Assembly (NCBI GenBank): GCA_043816955.1
Contig: JBDRHL010000056.1
Location: forward strand, 1 to 38,287
Origin: JBDRHL01 sp043816955
Lineage (GTDB): Bacteria; Planctomycetota; Phycisphaerae; Sedimentisphaerales; CAYZTY01
Direction of reading: 5' to 3'
DNA: 38,287 nucleotides
The notes under the pieces were generated by a model that was not told the origin of the DNA, ran no database searches, and saw nothing but the letters and a program-made list of their open reading frames with translations. Both the position numbers and the translations under genes were made by a program. Below, in pieces: positions 9,108-16,401 of this stretch (positions are counted from its first letter, which is position 1; each line of letters begins with the position of its first letter).

Positions 9108-9133
9108 GAGGTAATGAGGTAATGGAGGTAATG
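9108..9133 (+). repeat. Three-fold GGTAATG leader repeat with Shine-Dalgarno cores
   Basis: GGTAATG occurs at 9110-9116, 9118-9124 and 9127-9133. Each copy is preceded by A or GA, so each makes a GAGG-like Shine-Dalgarno. Only the last (GGAGG at 9124-9128) is correctly spaced, 9 bases from ATG 9138. The earlier copies also create a minimal ATG-AGG-TAA frame. Confidence 0.6.
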
Positions 9134-9137
9134 ATAG

Positions 9138-10190
9138 ATGGCAAAGAGTGATACAACGCTTGAAGACATCGCCAATGTAGTAGGAGTTTCAACCTCCAGC
9201 GTGTGGAAGGCGATAAACAACAGACCTGATGTGTCCTCGGTAACCCGTAAGCGCATTTTAGCCCTTGCTGAAAAAATGAAATACGCACCCAGGCAATCGC
9301 AGTATGTTCTCACAACAGGCACAGCAACAGCCTTAAAACGCGTTGGCATAGTCTGCTTTGAGCAGGACCGTCACATGCTTGCGAATCAAGCATACCAACG
9401 ACTCCTTCAGAGTATCGAGCAACATCTCGGTCGGATTCACGCTGACATGGTGGTGGAATTTGCCGGTTCTTCTCTGCCTCGCTGCTACGTTACCCGGCGG
9501 GTTGACGGACTAATAGTTACCCGGCGACCGACGAGTCAGCAGTTGCAGGATTTAACAGACATGCCGTTTGTTGTCTGCCCTAATGTTCCTGACGGATATT
9601 ACAATTGCAACTGTGTTGCACAGGATAATTACGGTGGCGGAATAATGGTAACATGCTACATGGCAAACAAAGGGCACCGCCGAATACTCTTTGCTTCTCA
9701 CGAATCGCATGTCACGGCATTTAAAGGGCGGTTGGCCGGGTACTGCCAGGTAATGAGGAGTGAGGGACTGCGTGAAGTTGTTATTACTGATACACGTCCT
9801 ATCGCAGAGTGCGGCGAGACGCTTGCCAAAAAGATTGCTTCTGAAATTGAATTGTCCGGTATTACAGCTATTTTTGCGTCAAGTGACCATTGTGCCGAGT
9901 GTCTGATAGAGGATCTTGCGGCTCTTGGTTTCAATGTGCCGGAAGATATCAGCATTACCGGATGGGACAACTCGCCAACGGAAACATGGCGAGGGCCGAA
10001 GATAACATCCGTCGACGGCAATTGGCAGCAGGCAGGCAAGGAAGCAGTGCGTTTGCTTGCCCGGCTGTGTGGTGAGAATGGCGATAAGGATGAGCCGATT
10101 CGCATTCTGACTACTCCAAAACTTATAGAGGGCGAAACAGTTGCGCCGCCGAAGAATCACGACGGCAAAAAAACGTATGGGGCAAACTAA
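9138..10190 (+). CDS. LacI-family transcriptional regulator
   Basis: 350 aa, the usual LacI/GalR length. The N-terminal helix-turn-helix is clear at about residues 7-27 (TLEDIANVVGVSTSSVWKAI), followed by the hinge-type segment RKRILALAEKMKYAPRQ. The rest is a periplasmic-binding-protein-like sugar sensor with a late GFNVPEDISITGWDNS motif typical of the effector domain. The sensor domain is more divergent than in classical LacI proteins. The start is fixed by GGAGG 9 bases upstream. It is transcribed away from the GH123-like operon and lies only 30 bases before the secreted-protein genes, so it probably governs both in response to a released sugar. A likely operator lies in its own promoter. 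Confidence 0.93.
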   Translation: MAKSDTTLEDIANVVGVSTSSVWKAINNRPDVSSVTRKRILALAEKMKYAPRQSQYVLTTGTATALKRVGIVCFEQDRHMLANQAYQRLLQSIEQHLGRIHADMVVEFAGSSLPRCYVTRRVDGLIVTRRPTSQQLQDLTDMPFVVCPNVPDGYYNCNCVAQDNYGGGIMVTCYMANKGHRRILFASHESHVTAFKGRLAGYCQVMRSEGLREVVITDTRPIAECGETLAKKIASEIELSGITAIFASSDHCAECLIEDLAALGFNVPEDISITGWDNSPTETWRGPKITSVDGNWQQAGKEAVRLLARLCGENGDKDEPIRILTTPKLIEGETVAPPKNHDGKKTYGAN

Positions 10191-10220
10191 ATAAATTATT
10201 TTCAGGAAGGAGGACAAAAA

Positions 10221-12293
10221 ATGGGTTTGAAATCAAAAGTTATCTTACTGTTGGTCTCTGTGGCTTTGTTGGGTTGTGCGGGCGTTTCAAAAGCCGACTG
10301 GCTGGACCCTAATGATCCGAACACATTCTTCATCTTTGATGTGGAGTCGAATTACACCGGCTGGTGGGACAACACTTACACTGAGCCTACACATTTGAGT
10401 ACGGGCGGAAATCCTGACGGCCACTTTGAAATCAGCTATGACGCGACATACAACACCCCCTGGCTGATACCGTATGACAGCGCCCAGGGTGGTACAAGCG
10501 GCCATCTTGTCGGGGACCTGTTCCGGCGAGGCGACAGGTTGCACTTCACTGTTGACGTAAAAACCAAAAGCGGCAGCCACACTACCCAAACTGTCAGGTA
10601 CGAGTTGACAGGAGATAGCAGCCTGGGCAAATGGTGCTACTACTGGAGCGGCGAATGGGACAGCACCGACGGCTGGATTACCCTCGAAGCGCCTCTGGAT
10701 GTAAACTGGACAGATGCTCAGGCAAAACTGGCCGGCTGGCTCAATGCAGGCACCTCAAGTTTTGTCGACACGGCCTCAGCAACGGACAAATACTGCACGG
10801 TACGCATTCACAGCTACACCCCGGCAGGAGCAGGCTACACCGCAGGTATCGACAACTGGGGCTATTACGCGGTAACACCGGAAGATGAGCCAAACGGTGG
10901 TGTAATCGCACAATTTGAGACCGAAGACATGGGTTACTGGCAAAATTGGCGTGACGGCAGTCACGATCCATGTGGACCAGTACATGTAGCAAGTGGCGGC
11001 AACCCGGGCGGATATTTCGAAAGCAACACCGGCGTTTCGCCATACTTCTATCCTTACGACAGCACGTATGGAAAAACCTATTTTTCCGGTGATCTTTCCA
11101 GATATGGCGACCGGCTCAATTTCACCGTCGACGTGAAAATACTGGACCCCGACAGGGTTGTGGAAAACTTCTACTTCCAGCAGTGCAGCCATTGGTCCGA
11201 TGGCTGGTACTACGTCTGGAGCGGTCCTTTCGACAGCACAGACGGCTGGATAACCCTGACTGCACCGATGGATGCAAACTGGACGGATGAAGAAGCCTGG
11301 CTCAATGGCTGGTGGAACAGTGCCTACGACTCCTTTAATACTGTAATGACTGATGCTGATGGACTTTATAATGGTAACAGTTGCCTTTTAGGCGCCCGCC
11401 CGATACTTTCCGGCGAGTCTTTCCAGTTCGCAATGGACAACTACGGTTATTATCAGGTAGACAGGCCGGCGCCGGTCGAACGGCACGGATTCGTATTCGA
11501 CTTCGGACATTACGACGACAGTAAGTACTGGCAGGCAAATGGAGGTGTTTCGCCGAACCGCCTTGGAGTCAGTACCAACAACAAAATATATTACGGTTAC
11601 GGCGGCAATTCGGCAGGATGCTTTGAATTGAGCGCTGACCCGTGTTCACAGATTTGGCTATGTCCGTTTGACTCCAAATGGGCAGGCAATAACCCCGGAG
11701 ATAAGGAAGACCCGAAAAAGAAATTTGTAGGCGATGTGTTCGTAAAAAACGGCTACGACCGGCTCAACTACACCGTTGATGTGGAAGTCCAGAGTGCCGG
11801 CGTTTCAGTTATTGCCTATGAATTAACCTACGTAGGAGACTACACAGTCGATGGCAATGGACTTAGCCAGGGTAACTGGCGTTATTACTGGTATGGACCG
11901 TTTGACAAAGATGACGGCTGGATAACCCTGACTGCACCTATGGACGCCGCCTGGTCGGATATGCAGGCTGAGCAGCACGGCTGGGAACAGCGAGGCACCG
12001 ATTCGTTCGTGGATACTATTCGCAACACCACCAAGTATGTAACGATAAGCACCGAGGTATATACGCCCGAAACGAGCGGTATTACTTTAAGAATCGACAA
12101 CTGGGGTTATATCAGCAGCGAATGCGGAGATATAAACCATCTGTATCCACAAGGCGATTGTGATGAAGACTGCCATGTTGATTTACTTGACTTCAGTAAC
12201 ATCGCTGAGGGCTGGATCAGTGCTGAGGATATAGATGAGTTGAAAACACTGGTTGATCACTGGCTCGAGCAGAACGACCCAAGGTTGGAATAA
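10221..12293 (+). CDS. Secreted protein with three laminin-B-like modules and a dockerin-like tail
   Basis: 690 aa. Signal peptide at 1-26 with either a lipobox (LLGC, Cys19) or cleavage after SKA. Three modules of about 180-210 aa follow (about 36-220, 228-413, 423-633). Each has GG/GN...GHF or GYF, then YGDRLNFTVDVK-like, DGWITLxAPxDxxWxD and a closing DNWGYY/DNWGYI. This order (GGNPxG, beta strands, final LDN-like element) recalls the laminin B (domain IV) fold. I infer that and have not confirmed it. Residues from about 634 form a dockerin-like tail (CGD..x..YPQGD..EDCHVD..D) with a second weak half ending in HWLE. No catalytic domain was recognised, so it looks like a binding or scaffold component. 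A strong RBS (GGAAGGAGG) precedes ATG 10221. Confidence 0.85.
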   Translation: MGLKSKVILLLVSVALLGCAGVSKADWLDPNDPNTFFIFDVESNYTGWWDNTYTEPTHLSTGGNPDGHFEISYDATYNTPWLIPYDSAQGGTSGHLVGDLFRRGDRLHFTVDVKTKSGSHTTQTVRYELTGDSSLGKWCYYWSGEWDSTDGWITLEAPLDVNWTDAQAKLAGWLNAGTSSFVDTASATDKYCTVRIHSYTPAGAGYTAGIDNWGYYAVTPEDEPNGGVIAQFETEDMGYWQNWRDGSHDPCGPVHVASGGNPGGYFESNTGVSPYFYPYDSTYGKTYFSGDLSRYGDRLNFTVDVKILDPDRVVENFYFQQCSHWSDGWYYVWSGPFDSTDGWITLTAPMDANWTDEEAWLNGWWNSAYDSFNTVMTDADGLYNGNSCLLGARPILSGESFQFAMDNYGYYQVDRPAPVERHGFVFDFGHYDDSKYWQANGGVSPNRLGVSTNNKIYYGYGGNSAGCFELSADPCSQIWLCPFDSKWAGNNPGDKEDPKKKFVGDVFVKNGYDRLNYTVDVEVQSAGVSVIAYELTYVGDYTVDGNGLSQGNWRYYWYGPFDKDDGWITLTAPMDAAWSDMQAEQHGWEQRGTDSFVDTIRNTTKYVTISTEVYTPETSGITLRIDNWGYISSECGDINHLYPQGDCDEDCHVDLLDFSNIAEGWISAEDIDELKTLVDHWLEQNDPRLE
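10326..12118 (+). repeat. Three tandem laminin-B-like coding modules
   Basis: Approximate module limits are 10326-10880, 10902-11458 and 11488-12118. Modules 2 and 3 share an identical 26-base stretch (11241-11266 and 11913-11938) coding DGWITLTAP, which points to fairly recent internal duplication. Module 1 has the same protein motif with several base differences. Confidence 0.7.
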
Positions 12294-12310
12294 GTTAGTG
12301 TGTTTACATA

Positions 12311-12339
12311 TCTGCCGGGCCTGCGTAGGGCCCGGCAGA
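12311..12339 (+). terminator. Intercistronic GC-rich hairpin (11-bp perfect stem)
   Basis: TCTGCCGGGCC (12311-12321) pairs perfectly with GGCCCGGCAGA (12329-12339) around a 7-base loop, 18 bases after the previous stop. No T-run follows, so it is not a textbook intrinsic terminator. It may partly terminate, or protect the 3' end of the upstream message. Confidence 0.5.
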
Positions 12340-12407
12340 CACGAATGGGTATCTTAAGATTACGAGGTATCCGAAGAATATTGTTTTTTTGGAAGGAGGA
12401 AGTAAAA

Positions 12408-13274
12408 ATGAAGAAAGTAATGTTGGTTTTAATGTTGGTGGTTATGGGCTCGACCGTAACGGCAAACGGAGCCGCGGTTCTCAATGATGCCGTAGCCTGG
12501 TGGCGGATGGATACCGCCAACGACAGTGTCGGAGCTAATTCGGCTTTGACTATGGCGGGCAGCTGCACCGTAGGCAATTACTGGGAAGATTTGCACCTCA
12601 AAGGGCCTGGTGCAAATGATTATTACGGCAGGTTTCCATCGCATATCGATGGTGACTATATGAATGCCGGCCAAGGCGCGGGCAGCGAGCTTCAGATTCT
12701 CGGTGCCTTTACATTTTACATTCGGATGGAGTTCAAGGACACTTCCATAACCCAGTACATGTTCAGCAAGTATGACCATGCGATAGGTCCGGACGGCACC
12801 ATAAAGGCGCGTACAACCTACCTGAGGTCTGTAGGCGCCTCGCTGGAGTTTATCGTTGATGACGGTGACGGTGGAGCCGCTGCTGTTACAGCAAGTGTTA
12901 CCGGCCTGCAAACCCAGGGCAAGTGGTATGACATCGCAGCCGTGTTTGACCCTGATAGTGACCAGATTGGTTTGTACGTTATTGAACCGTCAGCAAGCAG
13001 CCGCGCTGTTTTGATGAGCAACACACAGACAGTTACGTTCAATAGCGTGCCGATGAATCTGGGGCCTGTCCCCTTTACACTGGGCGACAGAATGCACTGG
13101 GACGGTTCAAATTACGTCCCCGTAGGCATGAGCGCAATGAAGTCATCGGTCGAAATGGCAGCTATCTGGGACCAGGCTTTTTCGGTTCAGGATTTGCAGG
13201 AACTGGCAGTTCCTGAGCCGGCAACAGTGTTTTTACTTGGTCTTGGAACAATCCTGATTCGTCGCAGGAAGTAG
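12408..13274 (+). CDS. LamG-like secreted protein with PEP-CTERM anchor
   Basis: 288 aa. The start ATG 12408 is set by GGAAGGAGG shortly upstream. The frame stays open further upstream to 12300, but that stretch includes the hairpin and is not coding. There is a signal peptide at 1-22 (MKKVMLVLMLVVMG... to NGA). Residues about 24-265 form a LamG/concanavalin-A-like sandwich (AVAWWRMD, GDYMNAGQG, SKYDHAIGP, WYDIAAVFDPDSDQI). The C-terminus is a clear PEP-CTERM sorting signal: VPEPA, a hydrophobic stretch, then RRRK. This implies handling by an exosortase-type system, which is not in the window. The LamG part is closely matched by residues 212-451 of the 16398-19019 protein. It is probably a glycan-binding surface protein. 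Confidence 0.85.
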   Translation: MKKVMLVLMLVVMGSTVTANGAAVLNDAVAWWRMDTANDSVGANSALTMAGSCTVGNYWEDLHLKGPGANDYYGRFPSHIDGDYMNAGQGAGSELQILGAFTFYIRMEFKDTSITQYMFSKYDHAIGPDGTIKARTTYLRSVGASLEFIVDDGDGGAAAVTASVTGLQTQGKWYDIAAVFDPDSDQIGLYVIEPSASSRAVLMSNTQTVTFNSVPMNLGPVPFTLGDRMHWDGSNYVPVGMSAMKSSVEMAAIWDQAFSVQDLQELAVPEPATVFLLGLGTILIRRRK

Positions 13275-13296
13275 TAGATGTAAAATGAATGTTACT

Positions 13297-13331
13297 GAGC
13301 GCAGGGGGGCTTTTGATAAGCCCCCTTCTGC
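13297..13331 (+). terminator. Hairpin terminator candidate after the PEP-CTERM gene
   Basis: GGGGGC (13305-13310) pairs with GCCCCC (13320-13325) around a 9-base loop. GCAG and CTGC extend the stem across a 2-base bulge. There is no downstream T-tract. Together with the promoter-like sequence at 13402, it suggests a transcript boundary between the PEP-CTERM and pseudopilin genes. Confidence 0.55.
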
Positions 13332-13401
13332 TCGCTATCGTTGTGCGTGCATGTAAGCAATCTGGCGGCGTGAATGCGGTTTTTGTCCGGCAGATTTAAT
13401 G

Positions 13402-13429
13402 TTGTTAGACCGTAATTATGTGGTACTAT
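13402..13429 (+). promoter_or_regulatory. Possible sigma70-type promoter before the pseudopilin gene
   Basis: TTGTTA (13402-13407), a 16-base spacer and TACTAT (13424-13429) lie 33 bases upstream of ATG 13462. Moderate match. It would restart transcription after the hairpin at 13297. Confidence 0.4.
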
Positions 13430-13461
13430 TGTATAGCTCTGTAGAAAGAAAGGGTAATCAA

Positions 13462-14319
13462 ATGTTGCGAGAAAAAAACAGAGCCTTTACGCTGGTTGAA
13501 TTGCTGGTGGTAATAGCCATCATTGCCGTGCTGCTTTCGATATTGGTGCCGGCCCTGAACAAGATCAGAGAACAGGCAAAAAAAATGGTCTGTGCGGCAC
13601 ACATGCACAGCGTTGGTCTGGCGCTTATGCTTTATGAACAGGACCATGAGTACATTCCCCATTCAAGACCGTGTCAAGTCGGCAGCGTCCGGCATCGCGG
13701 TATGGCCTGGAAATCCTTGATGAACATTATGTATGATAACGATTTTGAATATGGAGGGCCCGGGAGATGGAATGACCACATGGGAGTCGGATGGGTTGGT
13801 CCTGGTCTTCTTTTTCGCAACGGTTACCTCGGCGAAGATCTTATGATTCTATGGTGTCCAACAAAAAGGTTTGCCGTAGGACCCTGGGATGCCGGTAGCT
13901 ATCCGCACCACAATAGAGACACTTATTTGAATTATCGCAAATGGAAAGAATTCTTTGCAAATGCCGGCAACTTACCATACGACAACCAGGTAAGGTCGGC
14001 CTATTGCTATCAGCCTATAGAACCGGTAGATCTTTTGGATTGGCTCGGTGACATGGATAACCTTGGGCCTTTTCGCTCAGGCGAATATAAGGACAGACGA
14101 AAAAGCAACATGAGCCAGAAGGTCGCTTTGTTTGATAATCCCGGGACAAACACCGGCACTGGTTTGCCGGATCCAACCGACATAGTTGGCGGCACGCACG
14201 AGGGTGGGGTGAATTGCCTGATGTGGGACGGAAGTTCTAAATTCTTTAGAAAAAACTTTGGCATAATGGCAGATTTCCGTTACCAGAGGCGGTTTATTCA
14301 GACTCTGGACAGACAGTAA
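13462..14319 (+). CDS. Type II secretion pseudopilin-like protein
   Basis: 285 aa. The N-terminus is a prepilin signal: short basic leader, then FTLVELLVVIAIIAVLLSILVPAL, with Glu at +5 and processing expected before Phe9. The residue before the cleavage site is Ala8 rather than the usual Gly. The C-terminal motif GGTHEGGVNCLMWDGSSKFF matches the H...G.N.l..DG end common in the large planctomycete pseudopilin families. The start at 13462 places the leader correctly and has AAAGGG upstream. The frame stays open back to 13399, but no prepilin begins there. Standing alone among secreted carbohydrate proteins, it may be a dedicated secretion or surface-display pilin for them. No other T2SS gene is present. 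Confidence 0.9.
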   Translation: MLREKNRAFTLVELLVVIAIIAVLLSILVPALNKIREQAKKMVCAAHMHSVGLALMLYEQDHEYIPHSRPCQVGSVRHRGMAWKSLMNIMYDNDFEYGGPGRWNDHMGVGWVGPGLLFRNGYLGEDLMILWCPTKRFAVGPWDAGSYPHHNRDTYLNYRKWKEFFANAGNLPYDNQVRSAYCYQPIEPVDLLDWLGDMDNLGPFRSGEYKDRRKSNMSQKVALFDNPGTNTGTGLPDPTDIVGGTHEGGVNCLMWDGSSKFFRKNFGIMADFRYQRRFIQTLDRQ

Positions 14320-14325
14320 TTTCTT

Positions 14326-16401
14326 ATGAAGTGTCGATCGCTTATATTTGTGTTGATACCCGCTTTAATTGTCTGTTCTGCCAAGGCGTTCGATATAGGC
14401 CTTTGCTGCAGTACTGACTGGCTTTATCAATCTACCTGTTATCTCAATATGCCAACCTGGTCGAGTCACGGCATAAACAAACTCTACGTTCTGAAAATGA
14501 TAAGCCCCGTCCTTGATGGATATTTGACCAAATATGACTACGTGTTTTCAGTTGGCAATACTTATGGCATAGAGACATATGCCGGCATGACCGCCGAAAT
14601 GACAGGGATTAGTTGGCGTCAGATCCTTATCGATTATGCAAATGCCCATAAAAACATGGCAGGTGTGGCCGGCTACTGTCAGCCCGATGAGCCGGTTGAT
14701 AATATCGCATTTGAAGATATGCAGGCTGTTTACCAATTGTTCAAGACATACGACCCGGGTCATCCGGTCTGGGCTGTTTTTACCAGTTCGATTCGCTTTC
14801 ACGGCGAATGGATTCCCTACGTTGATGTTCCCGCCGGCGACACTTATGCTGTCGGTTACGGCATTCCGCTCTGGCAGTCAACGCTGAACGCTAAAAGAAT
14901 AGCAGATCTGGCTGCTACGCACGGTAAAAACACAAAACGCGACTTTCTTATCCAGTGCAGTGACCATGACGGCGGCAGCTCTATCCCTTATCCGACGTTG
15001 TACCAGAATCGCTATCTTTCTTATGGTCCGCTGACCGTCGGGATTACAGGAATCTTTTACTACAGCGTCGAATACCTCACCGATACGTCAAAGCTCAACA
15101 ATATTATTTACCCCGTCTGCGATGAGATGCGGGCATTGGAAGACGTTTTCGACTCGACTGAGCCTGCTCCCGTGATTACGACTAATCGCGACAGCGACAC
15201 TACTGGCCACCGGCTGAACGATGTGACATATCTTGTAAAGGCCTGCAATAATAAGGTGTATATTATCGCTGTCAACAATACTGACAGCACTATTTCGGTA
15301 ACGTTCGATATTGACGGCCTTGACGACGGCAGCGCAAGCACCGTTGATGTCCTTTACGAATCCAGAACGGTACCTTACACAGACAACGGCAGTACCGGCC
15401 AGTTTACAGATTCCTTCAACGGCTACGATGCCCACGTTTACTCACTCGATATACCTGCGGAGCCGGAATACATCCTGTCGATATTATCCCGCGGCGGCAA
15501 CGGCAGTTACGATATTGACCCAAATTACGCAGCTTACAGTCCAGGTACAAGTATAACATTGTCCGCCGAACCGGATTTGCACTATGAATTCAGAGGCTGG
15601 GCAACTGATTTAACCATGGATGCCGATAACCCGGTTGTGATGACTATGAACGGAAACAAGGAGATCAAAACCGTTTTTGCTCCTGATTCAGGGTCAAACA
15701 GTTTTGTGTTCGGCTTCGAAGGACAATTCGGTTGGTGGATGGATAACAACTATGAGGAGCCTGTTTACTTTGTCGCAGGCGGTAACCCGGACGGACATTT
15801 TGAGATAGAATCGGCCGGCAATCCATATCTTTACCCGCGATGCAGTATCCAGGGAATTGGACCTTTCTCCGGCAACCTCGGCGCAAAATACGGCGATGAA
15901 TTCAAGTTTAGCATTGACCTCAAAGTAAAAAGCCCCGGCAAAACAATAACCAGCGTAAGGTATATCCATATCGGCGAGTCTGATGGTGATTGGCGTTACG
16001 ATAAGAGCGTTTCCATCAACGAGGCGGACGGCTGGACAACGATTAGGATTCCGTTTAATGCCAACTGGTCCGATTCTGAGGCAACAGGTAACGGCTGGTC
16101 ACACAGCAGCGGGGCAGGGTGGCAGGAAACAACCAGTGATACGGATGGGAAATTCTCATATTTCCAAATACGCGGCTATAGTCCCATCTCCGGCGGCATC
16201 ATAGCGGGTATCGACAACTGGGGATTTGTCGCTCCTCATTGCGGAGACGCGGACTATCCATATCCTCCAGGTGACTTCAGTGAAGACTGCAAAATTGACA
16301 ACGCAGACCTTGCAATCCTGGTCAACGAATGGCTAAGCGAATACGATTTCTACGATTTCGCAGACATGGCCGACAACTGGATGGAGCAGACTTTCCCATG
16401 A
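14326..16401 (+). CDS. Secreted GH-like TIM-barrel protein with InlB-repeat, laminin-B-like and dockerin-like domains
   Basis: 691 aa. Signal peptide 1-21 (to SAKA). Residues about 22-375 are a barrel-like domain with GLCCSTDWLYQSTCY, INKLYVLKMIS, GYCQPDEPVDN (DEP, a likely acid residue), FTSSIRFHGEWIPY and NRYLSYGPLTVGI. This looks like a glycoside hydrolase catalytic domain, but I cannot place it in a GH family. A divergent InlB/Flg_new-type repeat follows (about 383-453; RGGNGSYDI..., YEFRGWATD), then one laminin-B-like module (about 459-635) and a dockerin-like tail from 638 (CGDADYPYPPGD..EDC). The gene starts 6 bases after the pseudopilin stop without a clear RBS. Its last bases overlap the next gene (ATGA). 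Its barrel is paralogous to residues 452-812 of the next protein. Confidence 0.82.
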   Translation: MKCRSLIFVLIPALIVCSAKAFDIGLCCSTDWLYQSTCYLNMPTWSSHGINKLYVLKMISPVLDGYLTKYDYVFSVGNTYGIETYAGMTAEMTGISWRQILIDYANAHKNMAGVAGYCQPDEPVDNIAFEDMQAVYQLFKTYDPGHPVWAVFTSSIRFHGEWIPYVDVPAGDTYAVGYGIPLWQSTLNAKRIADLAATHGKNTKRDFLIQCSDHDGGSSIPYPTLYQNRYLSYGPLTVGITGIFYYSVEYLTDTSKLNNIIYPVCDEMRALEDVFDSTEPAPVITTNRDSDTTGHRLNDVTYLVKACNNKVYIIAVNNTDSTISVTFDIDGLDDGSASTVDVLYESRTVPYTDNGSTGQFTDSFNGYDAHVYSLDIPAEPEYILSILSRGGNGSYDIDPNYAAYSPGTSITLSAEPDLHYEFRGWATDLTMDADNPVVMTMNGNKEIKTVFAPDSGSNSFVFGFEGQFGWWMDNNYEEPVYFVAGGNPDGHFEIESAGNPYLYPRCSIQGIGPFSGNLGAKYGDEFKFSIDLKVKSPGKTITSVRYIHIGESDGDWRYDKSVSINEADGWTTIRIPFNANWSDSEATGNGWSHSSGAGWQETTSDTDGKFSYFQIRGYSPISGGIIAGIDNWGFVAPHCGDADYPYPPGDFSEDCKIDNADLAILVNEWLSEYDFYDFADMADNWMEQTFP

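Larger units (their letters stand above)
8735..9137. promoter_or_regulatory. Divergent control region between the two operons
   Basis: About 400 bases without a gene separate the minus-strand operon from the LacI regulator. It is AT-rich and carries outward promoters on both strands, two inverted repeats, one LacI-type operator match and a three-fold repeat in the leader, each listed separately. Nothing coding was recognised here. Confidence 0.8.

Noticed and set aside
9108..9133. CRISPR or tandem-repeat array
   Set aside because: It has only three 7-base units without spacers of even length. It is a leader repeat, not an array.
12311..12339. Firm call of an intrinsic terminator
   Set aside because: There is no T-run after the stem. 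It is listed only as a hairpin with possible partial effect.
12300..12407. Upstream extension of the PEP-CTERM gene frame
   Set aside because: It contains the 11-bp hairpin and precedes a strong RBS and a proper signal peptide at 12408.
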